From: Pseudomonadota bacterium
Lineage (GTDB): Bacteria; Pseudomonadota; Gammaproteobacteria; Burkholderiales; Rhodocyclaceae
Length of the DNA stretch: 33,716 bases
NCBI GenBank assembly: GCA_018262235.1
Contig: JAGTRY010000034.1
Span: forward strand, 1-33,716
Direction: 5' to 3'
Shown here: one piece after another, positions 17,542-29,200 of the stretch
Numbering within the stretch: position 1 is the first letter of the stretch
How the letters are laid out: each line of letters starts with the position of its first letter
The notes under the pieces: model-generated
What the model was told of the DNA's origin: nothing
Databases searched by the model: none
What the model saw: only the letters and a program-made list of their open reading frames with translations
Position numbers and translations under genes: made by a program

Positions 17542-17745
17542 TCAGGCGCGCTGAATATTCGAAGCCTGCTTGCCCTTCGGGCCCTGCGTCGGCTCAAACG
17601 AAACTTTTTCACCTTCTTTGAGCGACTTGAAGCCGTTCATGTTGATGGCGGAAAAATGCGCGAACAAATCTTCGCTTCCATCGTCCGGCGTAATGAAACC
17701 GAACCCTTTGGCGTCGTTAAACCACTTCACTGTACCAGTTGCCAT
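17542..17745 (-). CDS. CspA-family cold-shock protein
   Basis: A 67-residue OB-fold RNA-binding protein starting at ATG 17745 with AAGGGG upstream. Both nucleic-acid motifs are intact: KGFGFI (RNP1) and DLFAHF (RNP2). The ending [11 protein letters not shown] is typical of betaproteobacterial Csp proteins. These chaperone single-stranded RNA and often act as antiterminators. Which paralogue this is (housekeeping or cold-induced) cannot be told from the protein. The promoter position below implies a 5' leader of about 120 bases, which is a feature of cold-regulated csp genes. Confidence 0.95.
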   Translation of the reverse strand: MATGTVKWFNDAKGFGFITPDDGSEDLFAHFSAINMNGFKSLKEGEKVSFEPTQGPKGKQASNIQRA

Positions 17746-17874
17746 ACCCCTTACCTCTTCCTTCTTCCTCTGGTTTATCTGTCTCAATCCCGCTTGTGCG
17801 GGTGTGCTTCTTGGATTACCCGACGTTGCCGTCGATGTCATGTTGCTGAACGCATCACGACGGAGCACAGTCGG

Positions 17875-17903
17875 CTTTTACGCCTTGCCTCTAGTGCCGT
17901 CAA
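17875..17903 (-). promoter_or_regulatory. Promoter of the cold-shock gene with long leader
   Basis: On the minus strand TTGACG (17898-17903) and TAAAAG (17875-17880) are exactly 17 bases apart. The expected start near 17868 leaves about 120 untranslated bases before the csp ATG. In E. coli cspA the long leader is a temperature-responsive structure; here that is an inference. Confidence 0.5.
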
Positions 17904-18030
17904 GAGAGCCTGTCTGCGCCGTTGGCATAAATACGACAGATCGGATTGTCAGGTCCGTTATCAGGCACGTGGATTGCTTGAGTTGACTCGGCAAAAGATT
18001 CTTCTGTCCTGATCACAGGGCGGGTATTTG

Positions 18031-18074
18031 CCCGATATCGGGATCGCTCTTGAGAAAGCCGGAATAGCCACCAT
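18031..18074 (+). promoter_or_regulatory. Palindrome and heat-shock-like promoter upstream of clpS
   Basis: The gene-free stretch 17746-18120 holds the csp leader and promoter on its left and this region on its right. CCCGATATCGGG at 18031-18042 is a perfect 12-base palindrome. Immediately downstream, CTTGAGA (18049-18055) and CCACCAT (18068-18074), 12 bases apart, resemble the sigma-32 consensus CTTGAAA / CCCCAT. Both are visible; their function is inferred. Confidence 0.35.
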
Positions 18075-18120
18075 TTTCAAGGGAAGAACGGAACTTGATG
18101 TATGGGTCGGAGTCATTAGA

Positions 18121-18437
18121 ATGGGTGCCATGGCTACCCGTAAACAACACGAAACAACGCTTGAAGCAGAACGCACTAGGCTGCAGGCACCACCGATGTT
18201 CAAGGTCTTGCTGCTGAACGACGATTACACCCCAATGGACTTCGTCGTGATTGTGCTGCAGAAGTTTTTTGGGATGGATCGCGAACAGGCAACGCGTGTC
18301 ATGTTGGCAGTCCATCATGAAGGCAGGGGCGTCTGCGGAACGTTTCCGCGCGACGTAGCCGCGACGAAAGTCGAGCAGGTTGGCAGTTTTGCGCGTCAGA
18401 ACCAGCATCCGCTGGCGTGCGTGATGGAGGAAGCATA

Positions 18438-18438
<1 letters not shown>
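18121..18438 (+). CDS. clpS: ClpS, N-end rule adaptor of ClpAP
   Basis: ATG at 18121 has GGAG eight bases upstream. A second ATG at 18130 lacks a ribosome site at usable spacing, so I keep the first (105 residues). The core carries [16 protein letters not shown], with the acidic pocket that receives destabilising N-terminal residues. It also has [11 protein letters not shown] and the ClpA-contact region. The N-terminal 25 residues form the flexible tail that engages ClpA. ClpS hands N-degron substrates to ClpAP. Its TAA overlaps the clpA ATG by one base, so the pair is translationally coupled. Confidence 0.95.
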
Positions 18439-20714
<2,276 letters not shown>

Positions 20715-20736
20715 TTATTATCCGGCTCCATCACCC

Positions 20737-20759
20737 AAGCCGCCTTCGGGCGGCTTTTT
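20737..20759 (+). terminator. Intrinsic terminator of clpSA
   Basis: AAGCCGCC - TTCG - GGCGGCTT, an 8-bp stem capped by a stable UUCG tetraloop, followed by a run of T. It lies 23 bases after the clpA stop. Confidence 0.9.
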
Positions 20760-20808
20760 CATGAGCGCGGCTCAGCCCTCTGCCTAGAGCAAACCCCTAT
20801 GCATATTT

Positions 20809-20839
20809 TGCTGCTGTGCAGCATCGATTTTCCTATACT
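20809..20839 (+). promoter_or_regulatory. Operator-like palindrome and -10 upstream of aceA
   Basis: TGCTGC-TGT-GCAGCA (20809-20823) has perfect 6-base arms. TATACT (20834-20839) is a good -10, but the -35 position (CTGCTG) is poor and falls inside the palindrome. This is a layout expected where a regulator acts on the promoter. The regulator is unknown. Confidence 0.4.
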
Positions 20840-20896
20840 GACTCGCCGGTTATAAAAACATCCACCGGCAAGCATCCACCCAACAGGAGAACGAGC

Positions 20897-22198
20897 ATGA
20901 CCCGCAGCGAACAAATCAGGCAACTCGAGCAGGACTGGCAGCACAACCCGCGCTGGCAAGGCATCCGGCGCAGCTATACCGCAGCAGACGTGGTCCGTCT
21001 GCGCGGCTCTGTACAAGTCGAACACACCCTGGCACGACGTGGCGCCGAGAAACTCTGGCATCTCATCTCCACAACCCCCTTCGTCAATGCGCTCGGCGCC
21101 CTGACCGGCAACCAGGCCATGCAACAGGTCAAGGCCGGCCTGCAGGCGATCTATCTATCAGGCTGGCAGGTAGCCGGAGATGCCAACATTGCCGGCGAGA
21201 TGTACCCGGACCAATCCCTCTACCCGGCCAACTCCGTCCCTGCTGTCGTCCGCAGGATCAACAACACCTTCACACGTGCGGACCAGATCCAGTGGTCCGA
21301 AGGCAAAAACCCGGAAGACACCGACTATCTGGACTATTTCGCCCCCATCGTGGCAGATGCCGAAGCCGGCTTTGGTGGCGTACTGAACGCCTTCGAACTA
21401 ATGAAGGCGATGATTGAAGCCGGAGCGGCCGGCGTACACTTTGAGGATCAGCTTGCCTCCGTCAAGAAATGTGGGCACATGGGCGGCAAGGTGCTGGTTC
21501 CCAGCCGCGAAGCGATTGCCAAACTGGTGGCGGCAAGACTCGCCGCCGATGTACTGGGAGTGCCGACCTTGCTGGTGGCGCGCACGGACGCCGAAGCCGC
21601 AGACCTGCTGACTTCCGATGTCGATCCTAATGATCAGCCATTCTGTACCGGGGAACGCACCATTGAGGGCTTCTACCGCACCAAGCCGGGGCTGGCCCAG
21701 GCGATCTCCCGCGGACTGGCGTATGCGCCATGGGCCGACTTGATCTGGTGCGAAACCGGCAAACCGGACCTCGCGTATGCTCGGGCCTTTGCTGAAGCGA
21801 TCCATGCCCGGTTTCCGGGCAAGATGCTGGCCTACAACTGCTCGCCCTCATTCAATTGGAAAAAGAACCTCGACGATTCGGTGATCGCCAGCTTCCAGCG
21901 CGAGCTTGGCGCAATGGGCTACAAATTCCAGTTCATCACCTTGGCGGGCTTCCACAGCCTGAACTACGCAATGTTCGATCTGGCCTACGGCTACGCCCGG
22001 AACAACATGAGCGCTTTCGTGGCACTGCAGCAGGCCGAGTTCGCCGCAGCCGAGCGTGGTTTCACCGCCGTGAAACATCAGCGCGAGGTAGGCACGGGCT
22101 ATTTCGATGCAGTCACCCAATGCATCGAGGGCGGGCAGTCATCGACCACCGCGCTGAAAGGGTCGACAGAAAACGAGCAATTCTTCGACAAGCATTAG
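20897..22198 (+). CDS. aceA: Isocitrate lyase
   Basis: ATG at 20897 with CAGGAGA upstream; an upstream in-frame start would run through the promoter. The 433-residue length matches E. coli AceA. The catalytic signature [10 protein letters not shown] is present, with the nucleophilic/base cysteine, as are YPDQSLYP and the C-terminal active-site lid region around [13 protein letters not shown]. It splits isocitrate into glyoxylate and succinate, the first step of the glyoxylate shunt used on acetate or fatty acids. Malate synthase is not adjacent in this window. Intrinsic terminators flank it on both sides, so it is a single-gene transcript. Confidence 0.96.
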   Translation: MTRSEQIRQLEQDWQHNPRWQGIRRSYTAADVVRLRGSVQVEHTLARRGAEKLWHLISTTPFVNALGALTGNQAMQQVKAGLQAIYLSGWQVAGDANIAGEMYPDQSLYPANSVPAVVRRINNTFTRADQIQWSEGKNPEDTDYLDYFAPIVADAEAGFGGVLNAFELMKAMIEAGAAGVHFEDQLASVKKCGHMGGKVLVPSREAIAKLVAARLAADVLGVPTLLVARTDAEAADLLTSDVDPNDQPFCTGERTIEGFYRTKPGLAQAISRGLAYAPWADLIWCETGKPDLAYARAFAEAIHARFPGKMLAYNCSPSFNWKKNLDDSVIASFQRELGAMGYKFQFITLAGFHSLNYAMFDLAYGYARNNMSAFVALQQAEFAAAERGFTAVKHQREVGTGYFDAVTQCIEGGQSSTTALKGSTENEQFFDKH

Positions 22199-22272
22199 CA
22201 ACGGCGGGCCGTCACGCGCCACGCGTGCGCATTACCTGCCCGCTAATTTCTCAATTCACAACACTCTCTTCA

Positions 22273-22309
22273 ACGACGCCGGGGCGGCTTGCCCGGCGTC
22301 GTCTTGTTT
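22273..22309 (+). terminator. Intrinsic terminator of aceA
   Basis: An 11-bp perfect stem, ACGACGCCGGG (22273-22283) with CCCGGCGTCGT (22292-22302), and an 8-base loop, followed by CTTGTTT. Confidence 0.8.
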
Positions 22310-22325
22310 CGATCCGGCGTCCCTC

Positions 22326-23201
22326 ATGAAGACATTCTGGATGGTCATTTCCTGTTTCCTGATGTCCAGTCTGGGCGCCTGCGTCAAACTCGCAGGCAAC
22401 CATTTCAACCTTGGCCAAACGGTATTCATGCGTGGTTTCATTCCCGTCCTGATGCTGGGCGGCTGGATCCTCTGGCATCGACTCTCGTTACGATCAACGT
22501 ATTGGCGACCCCATCTGTACCGCTCCACGGTTGGCACACTGGGCATGCTCTTGTACTTCGCCACCATTGCCCGCCTGCCACTGGCTGCCGCGGTGACGCT
22601 CAATAACACATCGGCACTGTTCATGGCCGCAATCCTGACGCTGCGCAGCCGCCGCCATCCGCCACTCCCCGTCCTGCTGGCGCTGGGACTCGGATTCGCT
22701 GGCGTCGCCATGGTCTTGCAACCCACCATCTCGCAAGACCAATGGCTGGGCGACTTGCTGGGACTGGGATCCGGCTTGCTCGCCTGCATTGCCCAACTGA
22801 ATCTGCGCGAGCTGGGCCGCGTTGGCGAACCAGAATGGCGCACGGTCTTCATCTTCTCGGCAACCTGTACTTTGTTGGCCCTGCCCTTGGGGCTGACCCT
22901 GCCCAGCAACGCCACACATGCCACGACCACGCAGTGGAGCTTTCTGCTCGCAGTCGGCGTATTCGGTTGCCTCGGCCAGCTTGCCCTGACGCGTGCCTAC
23001 AGCAGCGGCCGGACCATCGTGACCGCCAGTCTGAGCTACACCACCGTGATCTTTTCGAGCCTGTACGGCGTTGCACTGTGGGGGGACCGTTTATCGCTGC
23101 TGTCGTGGCTCGGGATCGCCACCATCATCATCGCCAGCCTGATCTCCACCCATCCGGCGGTATGGGCAGACCACGCAATGGAGCGTGGCAACGAAGCCTG
23201 A
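22326..23201 (+). CDS. EamA/DMT-superfamily transporter
   Basis: A 291-residue, highly hydrophobic protein with about ten membrane segments in two homologous halves, the layout of EamA (drug/metabolite transporter) proteins. Visible family-like features are FMRGFIPVLMLGGW near the first repeat, LNNTSALFMAAILTL at the end of the first half, and GQLALTRAYSSG in the second half. It probably exports a metabolite or amino acid from the cytoplasm, but substrates cannot be predicted for this family. There is no strong ribosome site before the ATG. It sits just after the aceA terminator and is likely transcribed on its own. Confidence 0.85.
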   Translation: MKTFWMVISCFLMSSLGACVKLAGNHFNLGQTVFMRGFIPVLMLGGWILWHRLSLRSTYWRPHLYRSTVGTLGMLLYFATIARLPLAAAVTLNNTSALFMAAILTLRSRRHPPLPVLLALGLGFAGVAMVLQPTISQDQWLGDLLGLGSGLLACIAQLNLRELGRVGEPEWRTVFIFSATCTLLALPLGLTLPSNATHATTTQWSFLLAVGVFGCLGQLALTRAYSSGRTIVTASLSYTTVIFSSLYGVALWGDRLSLLSWLGIATIIIASLISTHPAVWADHAMERGNEA

Positions 23202-23300
23202 GCGGAACTATAGTCAAAGCGTGAAAGCCTTACGGCTGAACACGGCAACAGCGGTCGTGAATGGCTTTCCTCCACAAAAATCCGCCCGAGGAGATGGATC

Positions 23301-23681
23301 ATGATCACCACCGACATCATGCCTGAACGTGTGGAAATGCGAGCCTATGGCACCGTCACGCTGTCCGACTGCAAAGCCTTTGAAGAGGCATCCAACTATC
23401 GTGTGCTGTTCAATCGTCCGATTGATCTGCTGCTCGATCTGCGCAGCATGACCGGCTATTCACTGGACGTCGCCATCGAGGAATGGCGCTACGCACGTGC
23501 CCATCCAAGTGATTTCAGGCGCATCGCGGTATTGACCGACGATCAGTTCGTAACCTGGGGCGCATGGTTCTCGCAATTCGTCGTGGATGCCGATATCCGG
23601 ATCTTCGAAACCGAACGGGCAGCCCGGCGCTGGCTGGATGACAACAGCCTGCTTGAAGAAAGCGGCAGCACCCTGCACTGA
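23301..23681 (+). CDS. SpoIIAA-like STAS/SEC14-domain protein
   Basis: A 126-residue soluble protein with GAGGAG shortly before the ATG. The pattern LLLDLRSMTGYSL, then RRIAVLTDDQFVTWG and a final ARRWL helix, resembles the SpoIIAA-like (DUF3478) family. That family shares the STAS fold of anti-sigma antagonists, though most members are of unknown function. The classical phosphorylated serine motif (D-S-S-G) is not present; the equivalent loop reads TGYSLD. The gene converges on the PP2C phosphatase gene of the large signalling operon, which makes it a possible but unproven partner. Confidence 0.75.
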   Translation: MITTDIMPERVEMRAYGTVTLSDCKAFEEASNYRVLFNRPIDLLLDLRSMTGYSLDVAIEEWRYARAHPSDFRRIAVLTDDQFVTWGAWFSQFVVDADIRIFETERAARRWLDDNSLLEESGSTLH

Positions 23682-23689
23682 AAGCCGGA

Positions 23690-23716
23690 CCCCGTACGGG
23701 CACTCCCCGTGCGGGG
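23690..23716. terminator. Hairpin between converging STAS-like and PP2C genes
   Basis: CCCCGTACGGG (23690-23700) and CCCGTGCGGGG (23706-23716) pair over 11 positions with one mismatch that is a G-U wobble in RNA, and a 5-base loop. There is no long T-run. It probably works as a bidirectional block between the converging genes. Confidence 0.5.
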
Positions 23717-23734
23717 CTTGCGCCCGCTCAGGGC

Positions 23735-25321
23735 TTACTCGGGCAGATCCAGCAGCAGCATTGAAATGTCATCATGACCGGCAAGATCCCCCAGATGACG
23801 ATGCAAGGCCAGCCGCAAAGCATCCAGACGATTCATCGAACCAGCATCCAGAATCGCACGTTGCACACTTTCAAATCCGAACGCGATTCCCGCACCACCT
23901 TCTGCCTCGATCAAGCCGTCCGAACACAACAACAGCTCCGAATGTTCGGTCCATTCCAAAGGCTGGATCACGACATCCTCGTCCTGCCAGGTCTGGATTC
24001 CCAGTGGCAATTGGTCTGCCAGGAAACGTTGCGCGACATGACCATCCAGTCCGATCCTCAACACATCCGGCACACCACCGAGCCACAAGGCGCCTGTACG
24101 CACTTCCTGATCAAGAACCACCAATGCCGCAGAAACGAAACGGCCGATCGGCAGTAATTCCGTCAGGGCATTGTTGAGCATCAGGACCATCCGCCGCAGC
24201 GGCATTTCATCTTCTACCGCACGATAGAAATCATTCACGATAGCCAGTCCGCTCATCGCCGCTGCCAGGCCGTGCCCGGTCGCATCCGCCAGCATCGCGT
24301 AAAGCTTGCCACTGCGCGAACGCGCTGCCAGCACAATATCGCCCGAGAAGCGATGGGTCGGCATCACGCAATGCCGTACCCCGCTTTGTTCCAGCGCATC
24401 GCGCCGGATATGGCGCTCCATGATGTCTTTAGCCAGTTCAGCTTCGGCTTCGGCTTCGTCGTGGTATTGCTGAAGACGCGCAGCATTGTCGGCAAGTTGA
24501 TGCTCCACCCGCTTGCGTTCGCTGATGTCGCGTACCACGGCAATGAACAGGCGCTGATCCGCAACGGGCAATTCGCTGATACAGATCTCGCTGGGGAAGC
24601 GACGCCCGTCGAGCCGGCGCCCGATCACTTCACACAAACTGCCGATGAACCGTGGGGCATTACCACTCAGATGTGCCATAAAGGCTTCTGCCCAAGGCGC
24701 TGCCAAGGGCTGATCAAGCAGCAAGCTGCGGATCTCCACGCCTTGCAGATCCTGTTCCCTGCATCCAAAAATACCCGCCGCAGAACGATTGGCGCCAACG
24801 ATCCTGAACGTGGCATCAAAGGTCAGGATGCCATCCACCACGGCGTCAGACACCGCGGCTTCGCGCTGGCGAGCTTCCTCGCGACTGACCTGAAATTCCA
24901 GGGCACGCGCCAGGTTCTGCATCTTTGCCGCAAACACCTGATATGACAAAGGTTTGTTCAGATAGTCATCCGCGCCGGCTTCCAGCCCTCGCACGATGTC
25001 ATACTCAGCGTCCATGGCCGAAACGATGACGATCGGCACCCAGCGATCTCCACCAAGAGCCCGGATATGCCGAATGGCTTCAAATCCATCCATCTTCGGC
25101 ATCATCAGATCCATCAGGACAATATCCGGACGATCACTCTTGTAAAGATCCAGCGCCTGCTCGCCATCTTCGGCCATCAGGATCTGGAATTCGAGGCGAT
25201 TCAGATAGGCGCGCAGCAATGCCCGATTGGCCTGGGTATCATCGACAACCAGCACGCGAAAGTTCCGGAAACTCATCTTGTGCGTCCCATCACGATTCTG
25301 CTCACGTTGCATGATGTTCAC
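23735..25321 (-). CDS. Receiver-PAS-PP2C (RsbU-like) response regulator phosphatase
   Basis: A 528-residue three-domain protein. The receiver at about 22-135 has the acidic pair D27-D28, phospho-acceptor D71 (IVLMDLMMPKMDG) and K123 (LNKP). A PAS domain spans about 150-270. After a short coiled region, a SpoIIE-type PP2C phosphatase spans about 320-527 with the metal residues in DATGHG, LCSDG and GHDDIS. Such proteins dephosphorylate STAS antagonists when their receiver is phosphorylated. The first in-frame start is GTG at 25321, overlapping the previous stop; ATGs at 25312 or 25276 are possible alternatives. It is the last gene of the three-gene operon. Confidence 0.9.
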   Translation of the reverse strand: MNIMQREQNRDGTHKMSFRNFRVLVVDDTQANRALLRAYLNRLEFQILMAEDGEQALDLYKSDRPDIVLMDLMMPKMDGFEAIRHIRALGGDRWVPIVIVSAMDAEYDIVRGLEAGADDYLNKPLSYQVFAAKMQNLARALEFQVSREEARQREAAVSDAVVDGILTFDATFRIVGANRSAAGIFGCREQDLQGVEIRSLLLDQPLAAPWAEAFMAHLSGNAPRFIGSLCEVIGRRLDGRRFPSEICISELPVADQRLFIAVVRDISERKRVEHQLADNAARLQQYHDEAEAEAELAKDIMERHIRRDALEQSGVRHCVMPTHRFSGDIVLAARSRSGKLYAMLADATGHGLAAAMSGLAIVNDFYRAVEDEMPLRRMVLMLNNALTELLPIGRFVSAALVVLDQEVRTGALWLGGVPDVLRIGLDGHVAQRFLADQLPLGIQTWQDEDVVIQPLEWTEHSELLLCSDGLIEAEGGAGIAFGFESVQRAILDAGSMNRLDALRLALHRHLGDLAGHDDISMLLLDLPE

Positions 25322-26220
25322 GCCTGATCAGTACCAAGAGGAAAACGCACAACGACGGTATTGCCATTGCCCTGATAGGCCAGATCTGAAAACGCCATCT
25401 GCTTGGAGACCGCTATCCCGCGACCATTCGGAGCAAACGCCCGATCCGGCGACATGACCAGAAACTCTTCCCAGCGGAATCCAGGCCCCTGATCGCTAAT
25501 TGCGACAGTCATCATCTTGTCCTCGCACTGCACCTTGACGTGGACACGTTTGTCTTGATGCTCAGGCAACTCCAGTCGACGGTGGACTTCTTCCAACCAA
25601 CGCTCCTCGCTCTTGAGCCGGGCCTTGGTCTGGAAATCGATCCCCAGATTGCCATGCTCGATCCCATTGACGAGCAGTTCCGCCAGGCCCATCGCCACGG
25701 TCTCGCCATCCTGTGCCGTCAGCGCCAGCAACCCTGCCACCGCCTCGGCCTCATCAAGCGTCGCCAGCACAAACTGCGCTTCCTTGATCAGGAGTACCGC
25801 ACGGGAATGATTCGCCATGCGCTGGGAAACATCTGCCCATCGCGCCCGGTCATGCAGGGCGGCACGCACGATGGCGAGCAGGGCCTCGGAACGGAAAGGT
25901 TTCGTCAGGTAATAATGCGCACCAGCAGCCAGACCTTCGCTAACCTGCTCGGGACTGGCCGCAGCTGTCTGCATGATCACCGGCAGATGCTTCATCCGGG
26001 CATCTGCCTTGATCCGCCGGAGCAACGACAGACCATCGAGCTTGGGCATCATGCGATCCATGACCACCACATCAAAATCGTAAGGGCTCGCGTCCAGCGT
26101 ATGCCATGCCAATTCCGGGTCCTCGAAAAAAGTCAGCTGATAGCCTGTATCAGACAGATATTCCCCGATAATTTCGAGGTTCAGCGGTTCATCATCCAGC
26201 ACCAGCAAGGATGCAGTCAT
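25318..26220 (-). CDS. Receiver fused to RsbW-like anti-sigma-type ATPase
   Basis: A 300-residue protein. The receiver at about 4-120 has D55 (VVVMDRMMPKLDG) and K107 (LTKPF). The C-terminal half is a HATPase_c_2 domain like that of RsbW/SpoIIAB serine kinases. Its N-box holds E181 and N185 (ELLVNGIEHGN), then ISDQGPGF and PNGRGIAVSKQMAFSDLAYQGNGN. No HisKA dimerisation domain is present, so it is not an ordinary histidine kinase. It could phosphorylate or bind a STAS antagonist, or sequester a target, under control of the receiver (inference). Its ATG overlaps the stop of the kinase gene and its stop overlaps the start of the PP2C gene. Confidence 0.87.
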   Translation of the reverse strand: MTASLLVLDDEPLNLEIIGEYLSDTGYQLTFFEDPELAWHTLDASPYDFDVVVMDRMMPKLDGLSLLRRIKADARMKHLPVIMQTAAASPEQVSEGLAAGAHYYLTKPFRSEALLAIVRAALHDRARWADVSQRMANHSRAVLLIKEAQFVLATLDEAEAVAGLLALTAQDGETVAMGLAELLVNGIEHGNLGIDFQTKARLKSEERWLEEVHRRLELPEHQDKRVHVKVQCEDKMMTVAISDQGPGFRWEEFLVMSPDRAFAPNGRGIAVSKQMAFSDLAYQGNGNTVVVRFPLGTDQA

Positions 26221-29200
26221 GCATCGTCCCTCATATCAATGTTTTCGGACCCGATATTTGCCTGACGCAACAAAGGAAGTCGCATCACGAACTCGGCGCC
26301 ACCCTCCGGTCGGTTACGCGCCAGGATCTGCCCCCGATGCGCCTGGACAATTTCGCGACAGATTGCCAGACCCAAACCTGTTCCGCCAGCAACAGAACGG
26401 GTCAGGCTGCTCTGGGTGAACCGGTCGAAAATCTGTTCCAGCTCTTCGGGAGGGATTCCCGGTCCTTCGTCTATCACGGCCACTTCCACCACACCGCCCT
26501 CAACAGATTCGCCAGCACGCCGCCCCTGGCCGTCCATCAGGATGGTGCTTCTCAGCGTCACCCTGCTGCCTTCCGGCGCGAACTTGACGGCATTGGACAG
26601 CAGATTGCGCAGGACCTGGCCTATGCGGGCGCCATCAATCCAGATCATTGGCAGGCGTGCCGCATCGATCCGGCTCAATGCCAGCTTGCGTGCAGCAAAC
26701 AGCGCCTCAAATTCGCATGTCACATTATCCAGCAGCCCGGGAAGATCTGTAGGCTGCAGCATCAGACTCATGTAACCGGCTTCCAGTTTGGCAATATCCA
26801 GAAGCTCGTCCAGCAACCCGAGCAGGCGTTCGCCACTTTCGGCTATCCGTGCAAAGTAGCTCCCAACTTTCTCGGCCCCCCACTGCCCGTCACGCGTCAC
26901 CCCCAAACGGGCAAAACTCAGGATGGCATGCAAAGGCGTACGCAATTCATGTGACAACTGGGCAATGAAATCGGATTTGGCAGCACTGCTGCGCTCGGCG
27001 GCCTCCTTGGCCTGCAACAGATCGGCGGTCTGCTCGAACACCAGTTCACGGAGCTGATCACGGTGGCGTAACAATTCATCCTCTGCCAGCTTTTGTTCGA
27101 CCAGATCCTGTACCAGCAACCAGTAAGCCAGGCTCGGTTCACCACGCCCCACCAGTACACCACTGACCATCACCGGCAGCTCCTGCCCATCAGAACCCAG
27201 CAGACAGAGCTCAAAAGGCTGCATCACACCAGCATGCCGGATCTCTTCAATCTTCGCATCGCCCTGCGCCTGGAATCGAACGGGCACGATATCCTGATAA
27301 TGCATCGTGCACATCTGCGTTTCGTCACGTCCAAGCAACCGCTGCAGGCAGGGGTTGACCTGCAAGAACCGTCCCTCCCGATCCAGCAGGGTGATCCCCA
27401 GTGGCGCGTTATGAACCAGCGTATCGAGTCGTTCCAGGACGTGGATCTGGGCTTTCTCGGCCTCTCGCAAAGGCGTCACATCCTGGTTGAGGCCAATGAT
27501 CACACGCTTGCCATCTGCATCCCGGACCAGTTTTTTGTGTGACAGGATGTTGCGCGGACGCCCCCGATGATCACGCATCAATAACTCACTGCTGAGCAGT
27601 TCGCCATCGTCCCGTTCAAGCAACTGTCGGTCCAGTGCTTCCAGCTCCATCACCATCGATTCAGGCATCAAAGCCTCTGCGCGCCTGCCCGAAAAAGCAT
27701 GCTTGGGTACACCATAGAACTCGCTGAGCGCCATGTTGGCCATCACGTAACACAGTCGCTCATCCTTGACGTACGTTGCAAACGGCAAGGCATCGAACAC
27801 TGTTTGCAGGAACTCTCCGCTGCGGGTCTGGCGCAGCAGGCTTTCCGTCAGCGCGGCCTCTTTTTCCAGCAGGTCGGTCACATCGCTGTTGGAGGTGACG
27901 ATCAGCCGTGCCCCGTCAGGATCCAGGCACACCAATTTGCGCAGATGAACCTGGTGGGTTTTGCCATCAGCATAGACAACTGGAACATCCCGTTCGCTCA
28001 TCACGCCTGGACCGATCGCAAAAAGACGATCATCGTTGCGCACGGTTTCCTGTGCAATCTCGGGCAGGTTGAAATCCCAGGTCGTTTTCCCGATCATCTG
28101 GTCGGGGGTCATGCCATGCGCACTGGCCAATGCGCGATTAGCCATCACATAGACATGCTGTTCGTTTTTTACTGCAATAGGGGTAGGAATGGCATCAAAG
28201 ATGTCTTGCAGGAAAGCCCGGTTACGCGTCTGACGCAATGCGGTTTCACGCAACTCTCGTTCCAACATCCGCGTTTCGGTCACATCGAAGGTCACCCCGA
28301 TCACCACCGGCTCGCCATCCGTACCCTCTCCCAGAACCTTGCGGATCAGGGTCTGGTGAGGATTGCCATGTGCATCGTGAAGGACATGCTCACTCTCAAT
28401 CACGGAGCGCCCTGCCATGCCCGAAAAGATTGAATCTTCTTCACGCTCAATCGCTTCCGCGACCTCCGGATCGGCATAATGAAACGCCGTCGAACCGATG
28501 ATTCTTTCGGGATCACTCCCGTGGAAGGTCGCGTGTGCCAGGTTGGTCATCACATACCGATGCTGTCTATCCTTGACGAACATCGGATGCGGCAAGGCAT
28601 CGAAGAGTTGTTGCAAAAACTGGCGCAGACGCGTTTGCTGTTTCAGTGCTTCACGCAACTCGATCTCGGTACGGCGCAGGCCAGTGATCTCGAAATTCGA
28701 CCCGACAATGATGCTCTTGCCATCCACATCCGTACACAAAGCCTTGGTCACCGCCCAATACCGCAACGCGCCCGTCTTCCTGTCCGGAAGGCAATCCTCC
28801 TTGCTGATCACCTCACCCGCAAAGATGCGCTGATCTTCTTCTTCGATGGCAACACCGTGCTCATCCCCGAACAACTCCCGCGAAGACAGGCCTATCATGT
28901 CTTCGACACGCATCCCCCATTGCTCGGCAATGGCCACATTGGCCATCACATAACGGCTCTCCGCATCTTTCACGTAAATCGGGTGGGGAATCGTACGGAT
29001 CAGGCGCTGCACAAAAGCCTCAACGTTCATCGAAAGCTGCGCCATGCGCATGGCGTATTCACGCAATTCCGTCTGGTCTTCGTAGGTGCTCACCACGACA
29101 TGCTGTCCACTGCGATCCACACAACGACTCTTGGTAATCCGCAGGAAGACCCGCCGTTGCGTCCGTGCGATTTCGAACCAGTCCTCCACCACGTGTGGAC

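Noticed and set aside
18103-18129. TTGATG-16-TAGAAT promoter giving a leaderless clpS mRNA
   Set aside because: The -10 would overlap the ATG at 18121, which has its own good ribosome site; a coincidental match is more likely.
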